Source: Virgisporangium aurantiacum (GTDB lineage Bacteria > Actinomycetota > Actinomycetes > Mycobacteriales > Micromonosporaceae). From it: a DNA stretch of 64,000 nucleotides. Position 1 is the first letter of the stretch; the number at the start of each line of letters is the position of its first letter. Below the pieces are notes generated by a model. That model made no database searches. It saw only the letters and a program-made list of their open reading frames with translations, and was not told the origin of the DNA. The stretch lies in NCBI RefSeq assembly GCF_016863635.1, contig NZ_BOPG01000009.1, positions 186,001 to 250,000 of the forward strand, read 5' to 3'. This document shows positions 18,770-27,710 of this stretch, one piece after another. Made by a program: the position numbers and the translations under genes.

Positions 18770-19309
18770 TTAGGCGCCGGCTTCTTCCTGGGCGTCGGGC
18801 TCGGCGCCGTCGCCGGCCCACCCCGGCGCGGACGGGTCGCTCGACGGTGGCGGCGGTGGCACCCGGCAGGCCCGTTCCAGGAACAGTGCGCCGAACACCA
18901 GCATGACGCCGCCGATCGTGCCGATCACGGCCGGCAGCAGGTCGTCTTCGGCGTGGGCGTTCCGGCCCTGCTCGGTGACCAGCCAGATCGAGATGCCGGC
19001 GTAGAGGCCGGTGAACAAGGCGGCGGCGAGCGCCGACGCCTTGGCCAGCACCAGATACCGGGCCACCAGCAACGGGTCGACGCGTTCGGTGCCCGGTTTG
19101 CGGTCGATCCGGTTCTTGGTGTTGACGGCCGCGGCGATTTCCAGGCCGGCCAGGGCGAGCAGGGTCAGGCCGGGCAGCACCGGGATGCTCGGGAAGTCGC
19201 CGTAGAACCGGCTGATGGCGAGCCACGACAGGGCGGCCATGGCCAGGCCGGCGACTATGAGCGTCGACGCGTTGGTCGGACGCATCTTCCGATCGTCGGG
19301 TGGGGGCAT
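18770..19309 (-). CDS. DUF3180 membrane protein
   Basis: 179 residues with four hydrophobic segments in two pairs (STLIVAGLAMAALSWLAI, LPGLTLLALAGLEIAAAV; ASALAAALFTGLYAGISIWL, VIGTIGGVMLVFGALFL) and a Pro/acidic tail. This is the DUF3180 family that almost invariably follows folK in actinobacteria, as it does here, three bases downstream. The function is unknown; the linkage to folate genes is conserved. Co-transcription with folP-folB-folK is very likely. Confidence 0.85.
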   Translation of the reverse strand: MPPPDDRKMRPTNASTLIVAGLAMAALSWLAISRFYGDFPSIPVLPGLTLLALAGLEIAAAVNTKNRIDRKPGTERVDPLLVARYLVLAKASALAAALFTGLYAGISIWLVTEQGRNAHAEDDLLPAVIGTIGGVMLVFGALFLERACRVPPPPPSSDPSAPGWAGDGAEPDAQEEAGA

Positions 19310-19312
19310 CCG

Positions 19313-19834
19313 TCAAGTCTCCAGGGAAATGTCGTCACGCGCCCGGAGGCCGGCCAGATCGGACGCCACCGGGTCGGCGCGCACCAGGTCGAACAGCCGC
19401 CCGTGGCCGGGCAGGTCCGCGTAGGGCTGGATGTCGAGCCACGGCCGCAGCACGAACGCGCGCAGGTGCGCCCGTGGGTGCGGCAGTGTGAGGTCGGGAT
19501 CGGCGCTGACCACGGGCGTCCCGTCGTCGGCGCTCACGGTGATGACGTCGACGTCGAGGGTGCGCGGGCCGAACCGGCGCTCCGGGTCGCGTTCGCGGTT
19601 CGCCCGGGTCTCCATCACGCGAGCCACGTTCAGCCAGTGCTCCGCGGACGCGCCCGGCCGGAGCACGAGCGCCACGGCGTTCAGGTAGCGCGGCTGGTCC
19701 GGGTCGCCCCACGGCTCGGTCTCGTAGACGCCGGAGACGCTCAGCAGCTCGTCGCCCAGACCGTCGACGGCGGCGCGCAGGTGCGCGACGCGGTCGCCGA
19801 GGTTGCTGCCCAGCGACAGCACGGCCGTGGTCAC
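19313..19834 (-). CDS. folK: 6-hydroxymethyl-7,8-dihydropterin pyrophosphokinase
   Basis: 173 residues. LSLGSNLGDRVAHL at the N-terminus, YETEPWGDPDQPRYLNAV and the family signature RDPERRFGPRTLDVDVI (HPPK motif) are all present, followed by LPHPRAHLRAFVL. It transfers pyrophosphate from ATP to the pterin before DHPS. GTG 19834 overlaps the folB stop as GTGA, giving strict coupling in the order folP-folB-folK-DUF3180. Confidence 0.95.
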   Translation of the reverse strand: MTTAVLSLGSNLGDRVAHLRAAVDGLGDELLSVSGVYETEPWGDPDQPRYLNAVALVLRPGASAEHWLNVARVMETRANRERDPERRFGPRTLDVDVITVSADDGTPVVSADPDLTLPHPRAHLRAFVLRPWLDIQPYADLPGHGRLFDLVRADPVASDLAGLRARDDISLET

Positions 19835-20199
19835 CGCTCTCTCCGTTCTCTCCGGATGGTGACCGCCACGTCCTGGAACGCGTGCGGGATCGGCGCCTGC
19901 GGCTTGTGCACGGTGACCGTCGCCGCGCGCACCCGGGTGTCGGCGAGGCACTCGTCGGCGAGCCGGGCCGCGAGCGTCTCGATGAGGTTCACCGGTTCCC
20001 CGGTGACCACCGCGACCAGCCGGCCGGCCAGCTCTCCATAGTGGACGGTGTCGCGCACGTCGTCGCTCGTGGCCGCCACGGCGAGGTCGAGGTCGAGGGT
20101 GGCGTCGACGACGAAGTCCTGGCCGTCGGCGCGTTCGAAGTCGTAGACGCCGTGGTGGCCGCGGGCGGTGAGCCCGGTGAGCACGATCCGGTCGCTCAT
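19831..20199 (-). CDS. folB: Dihydroneopterin aldolase
   Basis: 122 residues, the normal length. It has LTGLTARGHHGVYDFERADGQ, with the active-site region around GHHGV, then VHYGELAGRLV and the conserved glutamate in NLIETLA. A C-terminal strand KPQAPIPHAFQDVAVTI completes the fold. It makes 6-hydroxymethyl-dihydropterin and glycolaldehyde. Its ATG overlaps the folP stop by ATGA and its stop overlaps folK. Confidence 0.95.
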   Translation of the reverse strand: MSDRIVLTGLTARGHHGVYDFERADGQDFVVDATLDLDLAVAATSDDVRDTVHYGELAGRLVAVVTGEPVNLIETLAARLADECLADTRVRAATVTVHKPQAPIPHAFQDVAVTIRRERRER

Positions 20200-21026
20200 C
20201 GGGCCGCCTTCGTCGCTTGCCAGACCCGGATCGCGTCGACGTTGGCGCGCACGTCGTGCACCCGCACCCCCCAGGCCCCGGCGTCGATCGCGAGCAGGGT
20301 GGTCGCGATGGTCGCGGCCGCGCGTTCGTCTACCGGACGCGGACCGCGCGCGTCCGCGAGCAGGCTACCCAGGTACGACTTGCGGCTCGCGCCGAACAGC
20401 ACCGGGAAGCCCAGCGCCACCAGCTGGTCGAGCCGGGCCGACAGCCGCCAGTTGTGCTCCGGCGACTTCGCGAACCCGAGGCCGGGGTCGAGGACGAGCC
20501 GGTCGGCGGCCACGCCCGCGGCGATCGCCGCGTCGACCCGCGCGCCGAGTTCCGCACAGACCTCCTTGACCACATCGGTGTACACGGCCAACTCGCGCAT
20601 CCGGGCGGAGTGGCCGCGCCAGTGCATGAGCACCCACGGGCAGCCGGCGTCGGCCACGACGCGCGCCATGTCGGCGTCCGCGAGTCCCCCCGACACGTCG
20701 TTGACCACGGCGGCGCCCGCGGCCAGCGCGGCCGCGGCCACGCTCGCGCGCGTGGTGTCTATCGAGGTGGGGACGCCCGCGGCGGTGAGCGCCGCGATCA
20801 CCGGAACCACCCGGGCACGCTCGGTTTCCGGGTCGACGCGCTCCGCTCCGGGACGGGTCGACTCCCCGCCGACATCGACGAAGTTGGCACCCTCCGTGTT
20901 CATTTGAACCCCGTGAGCTACTGCTGCGTCTATCCCTGTATAGCGACCGCCATCCGAGAAGCTGTCGGGGGTTACGTTGAGGACACCGACGACGACGGGT
21001 GACACGGCGGTCAACGGGTCGGTCAC
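20196..21026 (-). CDS. folP: Dihydropteroate synthase
   Basis: 276 residues. Pterin-binding signatures GVLNVTPDSFSDGGRY and DVGGESTRPGAERVD are followed by SIDTTRASVAAAAL, VNDVSGG, the HWRGHS region, DPGLGFAKSPEHNWRL and FGASRKSYLG. It condenses the pterin pyrophosphate with p-aminobenzoate and is the sulfonamide target. The GTG at 21026 (VTDPLTAVSPVVVG) is preferred, with AGGAAGGG upstream at longish spacing; ATGs at 21062 and 21068 are alternatives. In many actinobacteria folP follows folE directly. Here a 14-kb block lies between them. Confidence 0.95.
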   Translation of the reverse strand: MTDPLTAVSPVVVGVLNVTPDSFSDGGRYTGIDAAVAHGVQMNTEGANFVDVGGESTRPGAERVDPETERARVVPVIAALTAAGVPTSIDTTRASVAAAALAAGAAVVNDVSGGLADADMARVVADAGCPWVLMHWRGHSARMRELAVYTDVVKEVCAELGARVDAAIAAGVAADRLVLDPGLGFAKSPEHNWRLSARLDQLVALGFPVLFGASRKSYLGSLLADARGPRPVDERAAATIATTLLAIDAGAWGVRVHDVRANVDAIRVWQATKAAR

Positions 21027-21340
21027 GGTACGAACGTTACCCTTCCTGGTCGTGTTGATCATCGACATGACCGGGTGGCGGTAGGCTGGACAAAACGGTC
21101 GTGCCAGGCTGGCGGTGACGATGTCGTCACCTTGTTGGAAAGGACAAGAGCAACGTACGCTCTGTTCGTGACCGGTATTCGGAGGGTGAAACGGGGCATA
21201 CACACTGTGCCTGAAACAGCCCCTGGGTAGCGGTCAGGCCGAGGCGACACGACGAGGGGTTACCACCTCTCAGCGGTCCGATCGGCAAGGCTGTACGCGG
21301 AGGTTGAGAGGCCCTCGCGTACCGGGGAGGTAAGGCAGAG
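21027..21340. promoter_or_regulatory. Divergent intergenic region between folP and the secretion cluster
   Basis: 314 bases without a gene. It holds a perfect 7-base inverted repeat (GTGACGA at 21115-21121, TCGTCAC at 21124-21130) suited to a dimeric repressor. A longer-range repeat (CCTCTCA at 21266-21272, TGAGAGG at 21305-21311) could fold in the leader. GGGGAGGTAAGG just before 21341 serves as ribosome-binding site of the first secretion gene. A weak promoter-like pair (TTGTTG about 21132, TACGCT about 21156) is possible. Function is inferred. Confidence 0.4.
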
Positions 21341-21712
21341 ATGAGTGTCGTGGAGATCGGCCAGGCGCTGTGGGTGCTGTCCCCAGCGGTGGACGGACTC
21401 GTAGCAATCGCAAATGGCCACCTGGCAGACAGCATTCTTTCCAGCGGCGGACTATCCAACGGCTTGGCGGCACCCGATCCGCCCGGTGGCGGCGAGGTCG
21501 ACACCGACGGGATCCTCTCGTTCTTCGCCAGCAAAATCGCACCGATCCTGCTGGCGGTGCTGGGCGTCATCTTCATCGGCCGCGCGAGCAAGGGCGAAGT
21601 GTCGCGGGTGCTCACCAGCTCCGCGATCGCCATCATCGGGCTCGCGTTCATCGCCGGTGCGGCGACCCTGTTCTTCGTCGGAGAATCCCTGATCGACGTG
21701 GTCTTCAAGTAG
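21341..21712 (+). CDS. Small two-helix membrane protein of the T4SS-like cluster (VirB2/TcpD position)
   Basis: 123 residues. A soluble or peripheral N-terminal half (to about residue 55, with PDPPGGGEVDTDG) precedes two hydrophobic helices (KIAPILLAVLGVIFIG and SSAIAIIGLAFIAGAATLFFV) separated by a short basic loop (RASKGEVSR). The topology recalls pilin-like or small channel proteins that open Gram-positive type IV secretion operons, but sequence similarity is not decisive. It is the first gene of the cluster, with a strong Shine-Dalgarno, seven bases ahead of the next. Confidence 0.6.
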   Translation: MSVVEIGQALWVLSPAVDGLVAIANGHLADSILSSGGLSNGLAAPDPPGGGEVDTDGILSFFASKIAPILLAVLGVIFIGRASKGEVSRVLTSSAIAIIGLAFIAGAATLFFVGESLIDVVFK

Positions 21713-21719
21713 GCCAGCG

Positions 21720-22082
21720 ATGCGGCTGCGCACCGACGACGACATCTACCGGGCACGGCTCGTCTACCTCGGCCCACCCGGGTACACCCTGCCGGTGCAG
21801 TTACCGTACGCGCAGTACGGCCTGTTCATGCTCCTGGTACCGCTCTACATATTCATCCACTACATGTTCACCTTCAAAGTCGAGCTCTTCCCGGCGTGGG
21901 AAATCGCATTGGCGATCGTCTCCACGTCGCTCGTCTTCCGTTACGTCGATCCGGATCGGCCGGCACGAATGGTTATCCGCACTGCGCTGACAGACTGGCG
22001 CCGCACCCGGGAACCCCGTACCGAACAGCGCGAGCCCCGTCTCGTCGCCAGCCGCATCCGCATTCGGGAGGAGCTCGTATGA
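21720..22082 (+). CDS. TcpE/PrgI/VirB3-like membrane protein
   Basis: 120 residues: a basic N-terminus, a membrane hairpin (YGLFMLLVPLYIFIHYMF, then IALAIVSTSLVFRYV) and a basic cytosolic tail (TALTDWRRTREPRTEQ). Size and topology match TcpE/PrgI/VirB3-type proteins, which dock the VirB4 ATPase to the membrane and nearly always precede its gene. Here the stop overlaps the VirB4-like ATG as ATGA. The function is inferred from topology and position. Confidence 0.6.
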   Translation: MRLRTDDDIYRARLVYLGPPGYTLPVQLPYAQYGLFMLLVPLYIFIHYMFTFKVELFPAWEIALAIVSTSLVFRYVDPDRPARMVIRTALTDWRRTREPRTEQREPRLVASRIRIREELV

Positions 22083-25000
22083 CCACCCGCTACGGCGGCG
22101 ACGAGGAGACGTTCTCCGTCGACTACGACGGCGGCCTACAGGCCGCTGCCGACGACGGCCGGGTCGCTGTCTTCCACGGACCGGAAGGGCGGCCCGCGGC
22201 GCCCACCAACCCACCCGACGTCGACTCCCCGTTCCTCGGCCTCTTCAAGCGCGGCGAGCCCGGTGGCACACCGGCCCGGCCCCGCAACGGACGCGACGAG
22301 GCCGGCTGGTGGACGGGCACCGACCCGTCGGGCCTGCCGACCATCGATCCCCTCCAGCTTCCGCCGCTGCACGACGAACCGGTCGGGCATCCGGCGCCGC
22401 TTCCGCAACCGCCGCACCCGGCCGCGTACGCCCCGGTCGCCCAGCCTCCGGTCGCCCAGCCTCCGGTCGCCCAGCCTCCGGTCGCCCGTCCCCCGGTCGC
22501 CCAGCCCTTCCCGCAGCATCCGGTTGCTCCGCCGTCCGTTCCGGTGTTTCGCGAAGCGCCGGCGCCGTTGCCGCCGCCACCGCTTCCGCCGCCGCCCGCG
22601 CCGTCCATGTTCGGATCGCCGCCGGCACCGGTCGCGACGCCGTTGTCGGGCAGCGCGGTCGGTCCACACGCGGCGCCGGCCCGGCAAACCAACGGCCGCA
22701 ACGGTTCACACGTGCCGACCGCACGCCCCGAACCCACGGCGTTCGCACCACCCGCGCCGCCGGTTCCGCAGTATCCGCAGTATCCGGTCGCACCCACCAC
22801 CAACGGACCCACCGCACCGCCCGGTTACGCACCGGCGCCACCGATGTGGAACGAGCCCGGATCGCCGCTCGCCACACCGGTCGTCCCGTTCGGCCCCGCG
22901 CACGCGCGTCCCGTTGCCTTTCCGCGTCCCGCCGAACAAGCGCAACCGGCGCCGCCACCGCAACCACCGGCATACGCCGCGCCGGTGACCTATCCGGCGG
23001 CCCAGCCCGGGTACGCGCCCCTGCCGTTGCCCGATCCCGACGACGACGGCTTCATCTACGACGTGCCGCAACCGTCGACGGCGTTGCTGCCGGCGCCGGC
23101 GCGCGAGCCGGTACCGGCGCCGCCGCCGCGGGAACCCGTTCCGGCCAAGCGACCGCGGGAGAAGGCCGCGGAACCGAAGCGGTCGCGGCGCACCGCGGTC
23201 GAGAAGGCGCCGAAGCCGAAGCACAAGGACCGCGATCCCTCGGTGGAGCTTGCCATCACGGAGATCGCCGGGCACCTGACGTTCACGCCGAACGCGGTCA
23301 CGGCGTGGTACCGGTTGCCGGAGATCCGGTGGTCGTTCCGGCCCGACGCCGACCGGGAATCGTTGCTGCTGGCCATTTCCGAGCAGTACTCCGGCCTCGC
23401 CGGGTTCCGGGTCCACCTGCGCCGGACGACCCGGCCGTTCCCGGCCGACCAGTGGGCCCGCACGATCGACGCGCACACGGCGAGCCCGCTCCCGCCGGTG
23501 AACGGGGCGCCGTCGTGGGCCGACCATCTGGTCGCCGCGCAGCAGCACCTGATCGCGCTGAACCACGCGGAAGGGCAGACGTACCTCGGCATCACGTTCG
23601 CGCGGCGCACCCTCGGTGCCACGTTCGCCGAACGGATGGGCAAGCTGTTCAACCGCGGCATCGGTGACAACGAGCGGCGCCGGATGTCGCGCACCGTCGA
23701 GCAGTTCGACGAGGTGCTCGGTGCGTTCGGCATGCGCGGGCGGCGGGTCACCGCCGAGGAACTGGAGTTCCTGCTGTTCCGGTCGGTCGCGCTCGGGATG
23801 ACGCCGCCGGCCTCGGTGTCCAATGTGGAGCACGGCTCCTGGGACCGGGGCGACCTGCTCGCGTTGACCGAGCAGATCGAGCGGTACCGCACCCCGTACG
23901 GCTCCACGGTCAAGCTGGTGAACCGGATGACCGGCGAGGAACGGCACGTGGCCGTGCTCGCGGTCGGACGCATGGAGCCGCTGGAGATTCCGGAGCGGCA
24001 CGAGCCGTGGCTGCACTTCCACGAGCGGCTGCCGTGGGCGATGGAGCTGTCGTCCAGAGTGGACATTCTCGGTCCGGGCGACTCGTTCAAGAACCTGGAG
24101 CACCGGCTGCGGCTGATCCGGTCGCAGCAACAGGACTACGCCGAGCACGGCATGGACTCGCCGCCGGAGTTGGAGCGGCTCGCCAAGCGCGCGCTGACGA
24201 TCGGCGACGACATGACCACCGGGCTTCCGGTCGACTCGTCGCGGGCGCACGGCTGGCACCGCATCGCGGTGAGCGGTCGCACCCGGGAAGAGTGCCTGGA
24301 ACGGGCCCGCCGGCTCACCCAGTTGTACAGCCGCGAGATGCGCGTCTCGTTGCAGCACCCGAAGAACCAGGACTGGTTGGCCCGCGAGTTCATCCCGGGC
24401 GAGCCGCTGGCGAACACCGGCTACCTGCGGCGCATGCCCATCAAGCTGTTCGCGGCGGCGCTGCCGCAGGCGGCGTCCACTGTGGGCGATCGCCGCGGCG
24501 ACCTGATCGGGCGCACGGCCGGCACCTCACGCCGTCCGGTATTCCTCGATCTGCATTTCCCGATGGAGGTGCGCGAGCGGTCCGGCCTCTCGGTGTTCGT
24601 GGCCGAGCCCGGCGGCGGTAAGTCGACCCTGATCGGCGCGCTCGGGTATCTGTCGGCGCGGCGCGGTGTCCAGGTGACGCTGCTCGACCCGTCCGGTCCG
24701 CTGGCCAGGCTGTGCCAGATGCCGGAACTCAAGCCGTACTCGCACGTGCTGAACCTCACCGGCTCCGAGCAGGGAACGCTGGCGCCGTATGCGCTGATCC
24801 CGACGCCGCAGCGGATGCACTTCGCGGTCGGCGCGGAGGGTGACCGCGAGTTCGAGATCGCGGTGTCCAACGCCCGCGCCGAGCGGCGCATGCTGGTGCA
24901 GGACATCTGCATGATGCTGGTGCCGCCGCAGGTGGCCAGGGAAGCCTCCACGGCCACGCTGCTGCGACACGCCGCCCGGCAGGTCCCCGCCGAGGAAACG

Positions 25001-25822
25001 TCCACATTGGACGATGTGGTGCGCATCCTCCGCGAGATGGGCGACCCCGACGCCGCGGAACTCGGCAACCTGTTGCTGGACGCGGCCGAGATGCCGCTGG
25101 CGATGCTGTTCTTCGGCAAGCCACCGTCGGGTTCGCTCGGTTCCGACGCCGCGCTCACCGTCATCACGATGGCCGGGTTGCGGTTGCCCGACCTGAAGAT
25201 CGAGCGGGAATACTGGTCGGCCGAGGAGGCCCTGGCCCTGCCGATGCTGCACACGGCCCACCGCCTGGCGGTGCGCCGCTGCTACGGCGGCGACATGTAC
25301 CGGCGCAAGATGGTCGGTCTCGACGAGGCACACTTCATGGAGGGCTGGCGCTCCGGCCGGTCGTTCCTCGTACGGTTGGCCCGAGACTCCCGCAAGTGGA
25401 ACCTGGCGGCGATGGTCGCGTCCCAGAACCCCCGCGACATCCTCGGCCTGGACGTCCAGAACCTCGTCTCCACGGTGTTCGTGGGCCGGATCGCCGAAGA
25501 CACCGAGATCGCGTCCGAGGCGCTTCGCCTCCTGCGCGTTCCCACCGGCGTCGGCTACGAGCAGACGCTGGCGTCGCTGTCGCAGGTCGACGCATCGTCG
25601 TCGCAGCGGTTGGGCTTCCGCGAGTTCGTCATGCGAGACGTCGACGCCCGGGTACAGAAGATCCGAGTAGACGTCTCGTACGTCCCCGACCTCCTCACCT
25701 ACCTCGACACGACACCGACGTCGACGACCGATCCGGTCCTGGTCGGCCCGAAGGACCCACTGGCCCTCGGCCCCATGGACCCGGCAACCCACAAAACGCG
25801 CGACACCGAAGTGGAGGCGTGA
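22079..25822 (+). CDS. VirB4-like secretion ATPase with proline-rich N-terminal extension
   Basis: 1247 residues. A proline-rich, probably disordered head (about 60-350, including tandem VAQPP units) and a basic linker (about 355-385) precede a conserved core from about 388. The core carries Walker A EPGGGKST (about 843-850) and Walker B VGLDEAHF (D1082, E1083), and ends with a VirB4/TraC-like MVASQNPRDILGLD segment. VirB4 ATPases power assembly and translocation in type IV secretion; actinobacterial relatives are often mislabelled as type VI or FtsK-like. The head is far longer than in the plasmid VirB4s I know of and may recruit partners. ATG 22079 overlaps the upstream stop. The two-base gap to the next gene indicates one operon. 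Confidence 0.82.
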   Translation: MTTRYGGDEETFSVDYDGGLQAAADDGRVAVFHGPEGRPAAPTNPPDVDSPFLGLFKRGEPGGTPARPRNGRDEAGWWTGTDPSGLPTIDPLQLPPLHDEPVGHPAPLPQPPHPAAYAPVAQPPVAQPPVAQPPVARPPVAQPFPQHPVAPPSVPVFREAPAPLPPPPLPPPPAPSMFGSPPAPVATPLSGSAVGPHAAPARQTNGRNGSHVPTARPEPTAFAPPAPPVPQYPQYPVAPTTNGPTAPPGYAPAPPMWNEPGSPLATPVVPFGPAHARPVAFPRPAEQAQPAPPPQPPAYAAPVTYPAAQPGYAPLPLPDPDDDGFIYDVPQPSTALLPAPAREPVPAPPPREPVPAKRPREKAAEPKRSRRTAVEKAPKPKHKDRDPSVELAITEIAGHLTFTPNAVTAWYRLPEIRWSFRPDADRESLLLAISEQYSGLAGFRVHLRRTTRPFPADQWARTIDAHTASPLPPVNGAPSWADHLVAAQQHLIALNHAEGQTYLGITFARRTLGATFAERMGKLFNRGIGDNERRRMSRTVEQFDEVLGAFGMRGRRVTAEELEFLLFRSVALGMTPPASVSNVEHGSWDRGDLLALTEQIERYRTPYGSTVKLVNRMTGEERHVAVLAVGRMEPLEIPERHEPWLHFHERLPWAMELSSRVDILGPGDSFKNLEHRLRLIRSQQQDYAEHGMDSPPELERLAKRALTIGDDMTTGLPVDSSRAHGWHRIAVSGRTREECLERARRLTQLYSREMRVSLQHPKNQDWLAREFIPGEPLANTGYLRRMPIKLFAAALPQAASTVGDRRGDLIGRTAGTSRRPVFLDLHFPMEVRERSGLSVFVAEPGGGKSTLIGALGYLSARRGVQVTLLDPSGPLARLCQMPELKPYSHVLNLTGSEQGTLAPYALIPTPQRMHFAVGAEGDREFEIAVSNARAERRMLVQDICMMLVPPQVAREASTATLLRHAARQVPAEETSTLDDVVRILREMGDPDAAELGNLLLDAAEMPLAMLFFGKPPSGSLGSDAALTVITMAGLRLPDLKIEREYWSAEEALALPMLHTAHRLAVRRCYGGDMYRRKMVGLDEAHFMEGWRSGRSFLVRLARDSRKWNLAAMVASQNPRDILGLDVQNLVSTVFVGRIAEDTEIASEALRLLRVPTGVGYEQTLASLSQVDASSSQRLGFREFVMRDVDARVQKIRVDVSYVPDLLTYLDTTPTSTTDPVLVGPKDPLALGPMDPATHKTRDTEVEA
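22436..22510 (+). repeat. Five tandem 15-bp units coding VAQPP
   Basis: GTCGCCCAGCCTCCG is repeated three times identically, then twice with changes, inside the proline-rich head of the VirB4-like ATPase. Each unit codes VAQPP or VARPP. Such units expand and contract easily. Confidence 0.85.
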
Positions 25823-25823
25823 C

Positions 25824-27698
25824 GTGACGGGTGGACGAGGCGCTAGACGGGCTGCTGGGGGCCTGCTGGCGGCGGTGGTGCTGGCGATGTCCACCCTGTT
25901 TGGGGGCGTCTCCCCAGCAGCCGCCGCACCCGGCGACCCCCCTACAGCCCCAAATCCCTGCTCGACCGAGCAGTGGCGCAACCCCTCATTGTGGGACGGG
26001 TGTGTAAAGGGGCTTCCCGAGCTGGGCGCCGACAAGGTTGACTGCGTGAAGGCCCCGACTCCGTCTGCGCCGGACTCAGGTATGGCCGGCTGGTTCGCCA
26101 CCATGCCCGCCGAGAACCTCCGTGCGAGTGGCCGCCCAGATATGTACACGAAGTACGGCTACGCGGGTTACGACTACACCACATACGACGCCACTACCGA
26201 GTGCGTTCCAGCGGTACTGCATCCCGACTTCAAATTCGAGAATACCGTTGCGAACGGAGAGTTTCTTCTCGCGTCATCGGTAATCGGAGCTTCCAACGCG
26301 CTGCGCGAGAAGGCCTGGGTGCCTGACTCCATGTGGGGTTGGGCAGATCCACTCGTGGAGACCGCAACACAGGCGGTCTACAAGAAGGTATTCACTGTTT
26401 TCGGCGGAGTCACGCTAGCCGTTGTCGGCCTCTACCTTCTCTGGCGCTCACGACAATCGGATATGAGCGCGACCATGACGACGGTGGGTTGGGCACTCCT
26501 GATCATGGTGGCCGTCACCGCATTGGCTCGCTGGCCCGTTCAATCCGCGAATCTCGCCGACGGGACCCTGACCGCGTCCCTCAATGCTGTACACACGGCT
26601 ATCGGACCGCGAGATGAGTCCCTCCCGGAAGATCGGTGCCGGAATCTGGACCCCAAAGCCTGCGCAGACAACCGAGCACCCGCCCAGCGAGCGAGCGACA
26701 CAGCGACACAGGGGCTTCTCTATCGAAACTGGCTACGAGGCCTGCTCGGATCCTCTGAGAGTGAAACGGCGCAACGGTACGGCCCGATCTTGTATGACGC
26801 CAAGTCATACTCTTGGGACGAACTCGAAAAGATGCGTGCCGATCAGAAGTTCCGCCAGGAAATCATCGACCGCAAGGCAAACAACTGGAACAGGGTTGCC
26901 CAGCAGATAAAAGCCGAAGACCCGGAAGCATATGAACACCTGAAGGGCGTCAGGGGGATGGACCGCATCGGCGCCGGCTTCATCGCCATTCTTGCGGCAA
27001 TCTTCTTCGCGCTGTTCGACATCGCGGCCTCGTTACTCGTTCTTCTCGGATTCATGATCTTCCGATGGGCCGTAATCGCTGCACCCGTACTTGGCACGGT
27101 GGGCTTGCTTCGCCCAGCCAGTTCAGGGATTCGGCGCCTGGCCAACGTGGTCGTGGCGGCGACCTTCAATATTGTGATTTTCGGCGCCGGATCCGCCATC
27201 TACCTTTTGGCGGTCAACCTCATCATCACCACGCCAACTATTCCCGGCTGGCTCCAGGTTGTCCTCATTCTACTAACCGGAATCGTCGGCTGGATGCTAC
27301 TCAGGCCCTACCGACGCATCACCCAGCTGGGTGGAAAGACCTCGTCCAATCCCATCGCGAGCCTGGGTGGTTGGCAACGGCTCTTCTTCAGGGAAGCCCG
27401 CAAGGCTGAAGCCGAAGAGGGCCACGACGCCGCAGCCGGTCGTGGTTCGAAAGCCTCGCCGATCGTCCTCCAGACGCAGGCCAGGCCCGAGGCGCGCGAC
27501 GAAGACACTTCCATCTCGCAGCCCACCCCGCGCCCGGAGGACAGCCCGGCCAGGGACGACACACCATCCCCCGCGCCGGCACAGGTCCGCCGGTGGACCG
27601 AACCAGACGACGAAGGGGCACCCAGCTACGCCATCTACCGGCCGAGTTCGCGGGAGGCGCCCGTGTATCGGCCGGAGTCCGAGCCGGCTCGGCGATGA
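25824..27698 (+). CDS. VirB6/TrbL-like polytopic secretion-channel protein, low GC
   Basis: 624 residues. A signal peptide (LAAVVLAMSTLFGG, cleavage after AAA) leads into a ~140-residue exported domain with several cysteines, then membrane segments near residues 185-210 and 215-235, a cytosolic or loop region, and a cluster of four to five helices at about 378-495. A charged Pro/Arg tail follows. The plan matches TrbL/VirB6/TcpH-like channel proteins. Most of the coding region is about 50-57% GC by sampled lines, against about 70% around it, with many A/T-ending codons. This suggests a different history from its neighbours. GTG 25824 follows the VirB4 stop by one base. Confidence 0.72.
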   Translation: MTGGRGARRAAGGLLAAVVLAMSTLFGGVSPAAAAPGDPPTAPNPCSTEQWRNPSLWDGCVKGLPELGADKVDCVKAPTPSAPDSGMAGWFATMPAENLRASGRPDMYTKYGYAGYDYTTYDATTECVPAVLHPDFKFENTVANGEFLLASSVIGASNALREKAWVPDSMWGWADPLVETATQAVYKKVFTVFGGVTLAVVGLYLLWRSRQSDMSATMTTVGWALLIMVAVTALARWPVQSANLADGTLTASLNAVHTAIGPRDESLPEDRCRNLDPKACADNRAPAQRASDTATQGLLYRNWLRGLLGSSESETAQRYGPILYDAKSYSWDELEKMRADQKFRQEIIDRKANNWNRVAQQIKAEDPEAYEHLKGVRGMDRIGAGFIAILAAIFFALFDIAASLLVLLGFMIFRWAVIAAPVLGTVGLLRPASSGIRRLANVVVAATFNIVIFGAGSAIYLLAVNLIITTPTIPGWLQVVLILLTGIVGWMLLRPYRRITQLGGKTSSNPIASLGGWQRLFFREARKAEAEEGHDAAAGRGSKASPIVLQTQARPEARDEDTSISQPTPRPEDSPARDDTPSPAPAQVRRWTEPDDEGAPSYAIYRPSSREAPVYRPESEPARR

Positions 27699-27710
27699 CG
27701 GGAGGGTGGC

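Noticed and set aside
21972..21981. Additional DnaA box near 21972
   Set aside because: The sequence reads TTATCCGCA, one mismatch from consensus, and lies inside a coding region; not counted with the perfect boxes.
22436..22510. CRISPR-like array of short repeats
   Set aside because: Units are contiguous 15-base codons for VAQPP inside a gene with no spacers; the same applies to the other tandem repeats at 10322-10573, 11528-11599 and 34273-34548.
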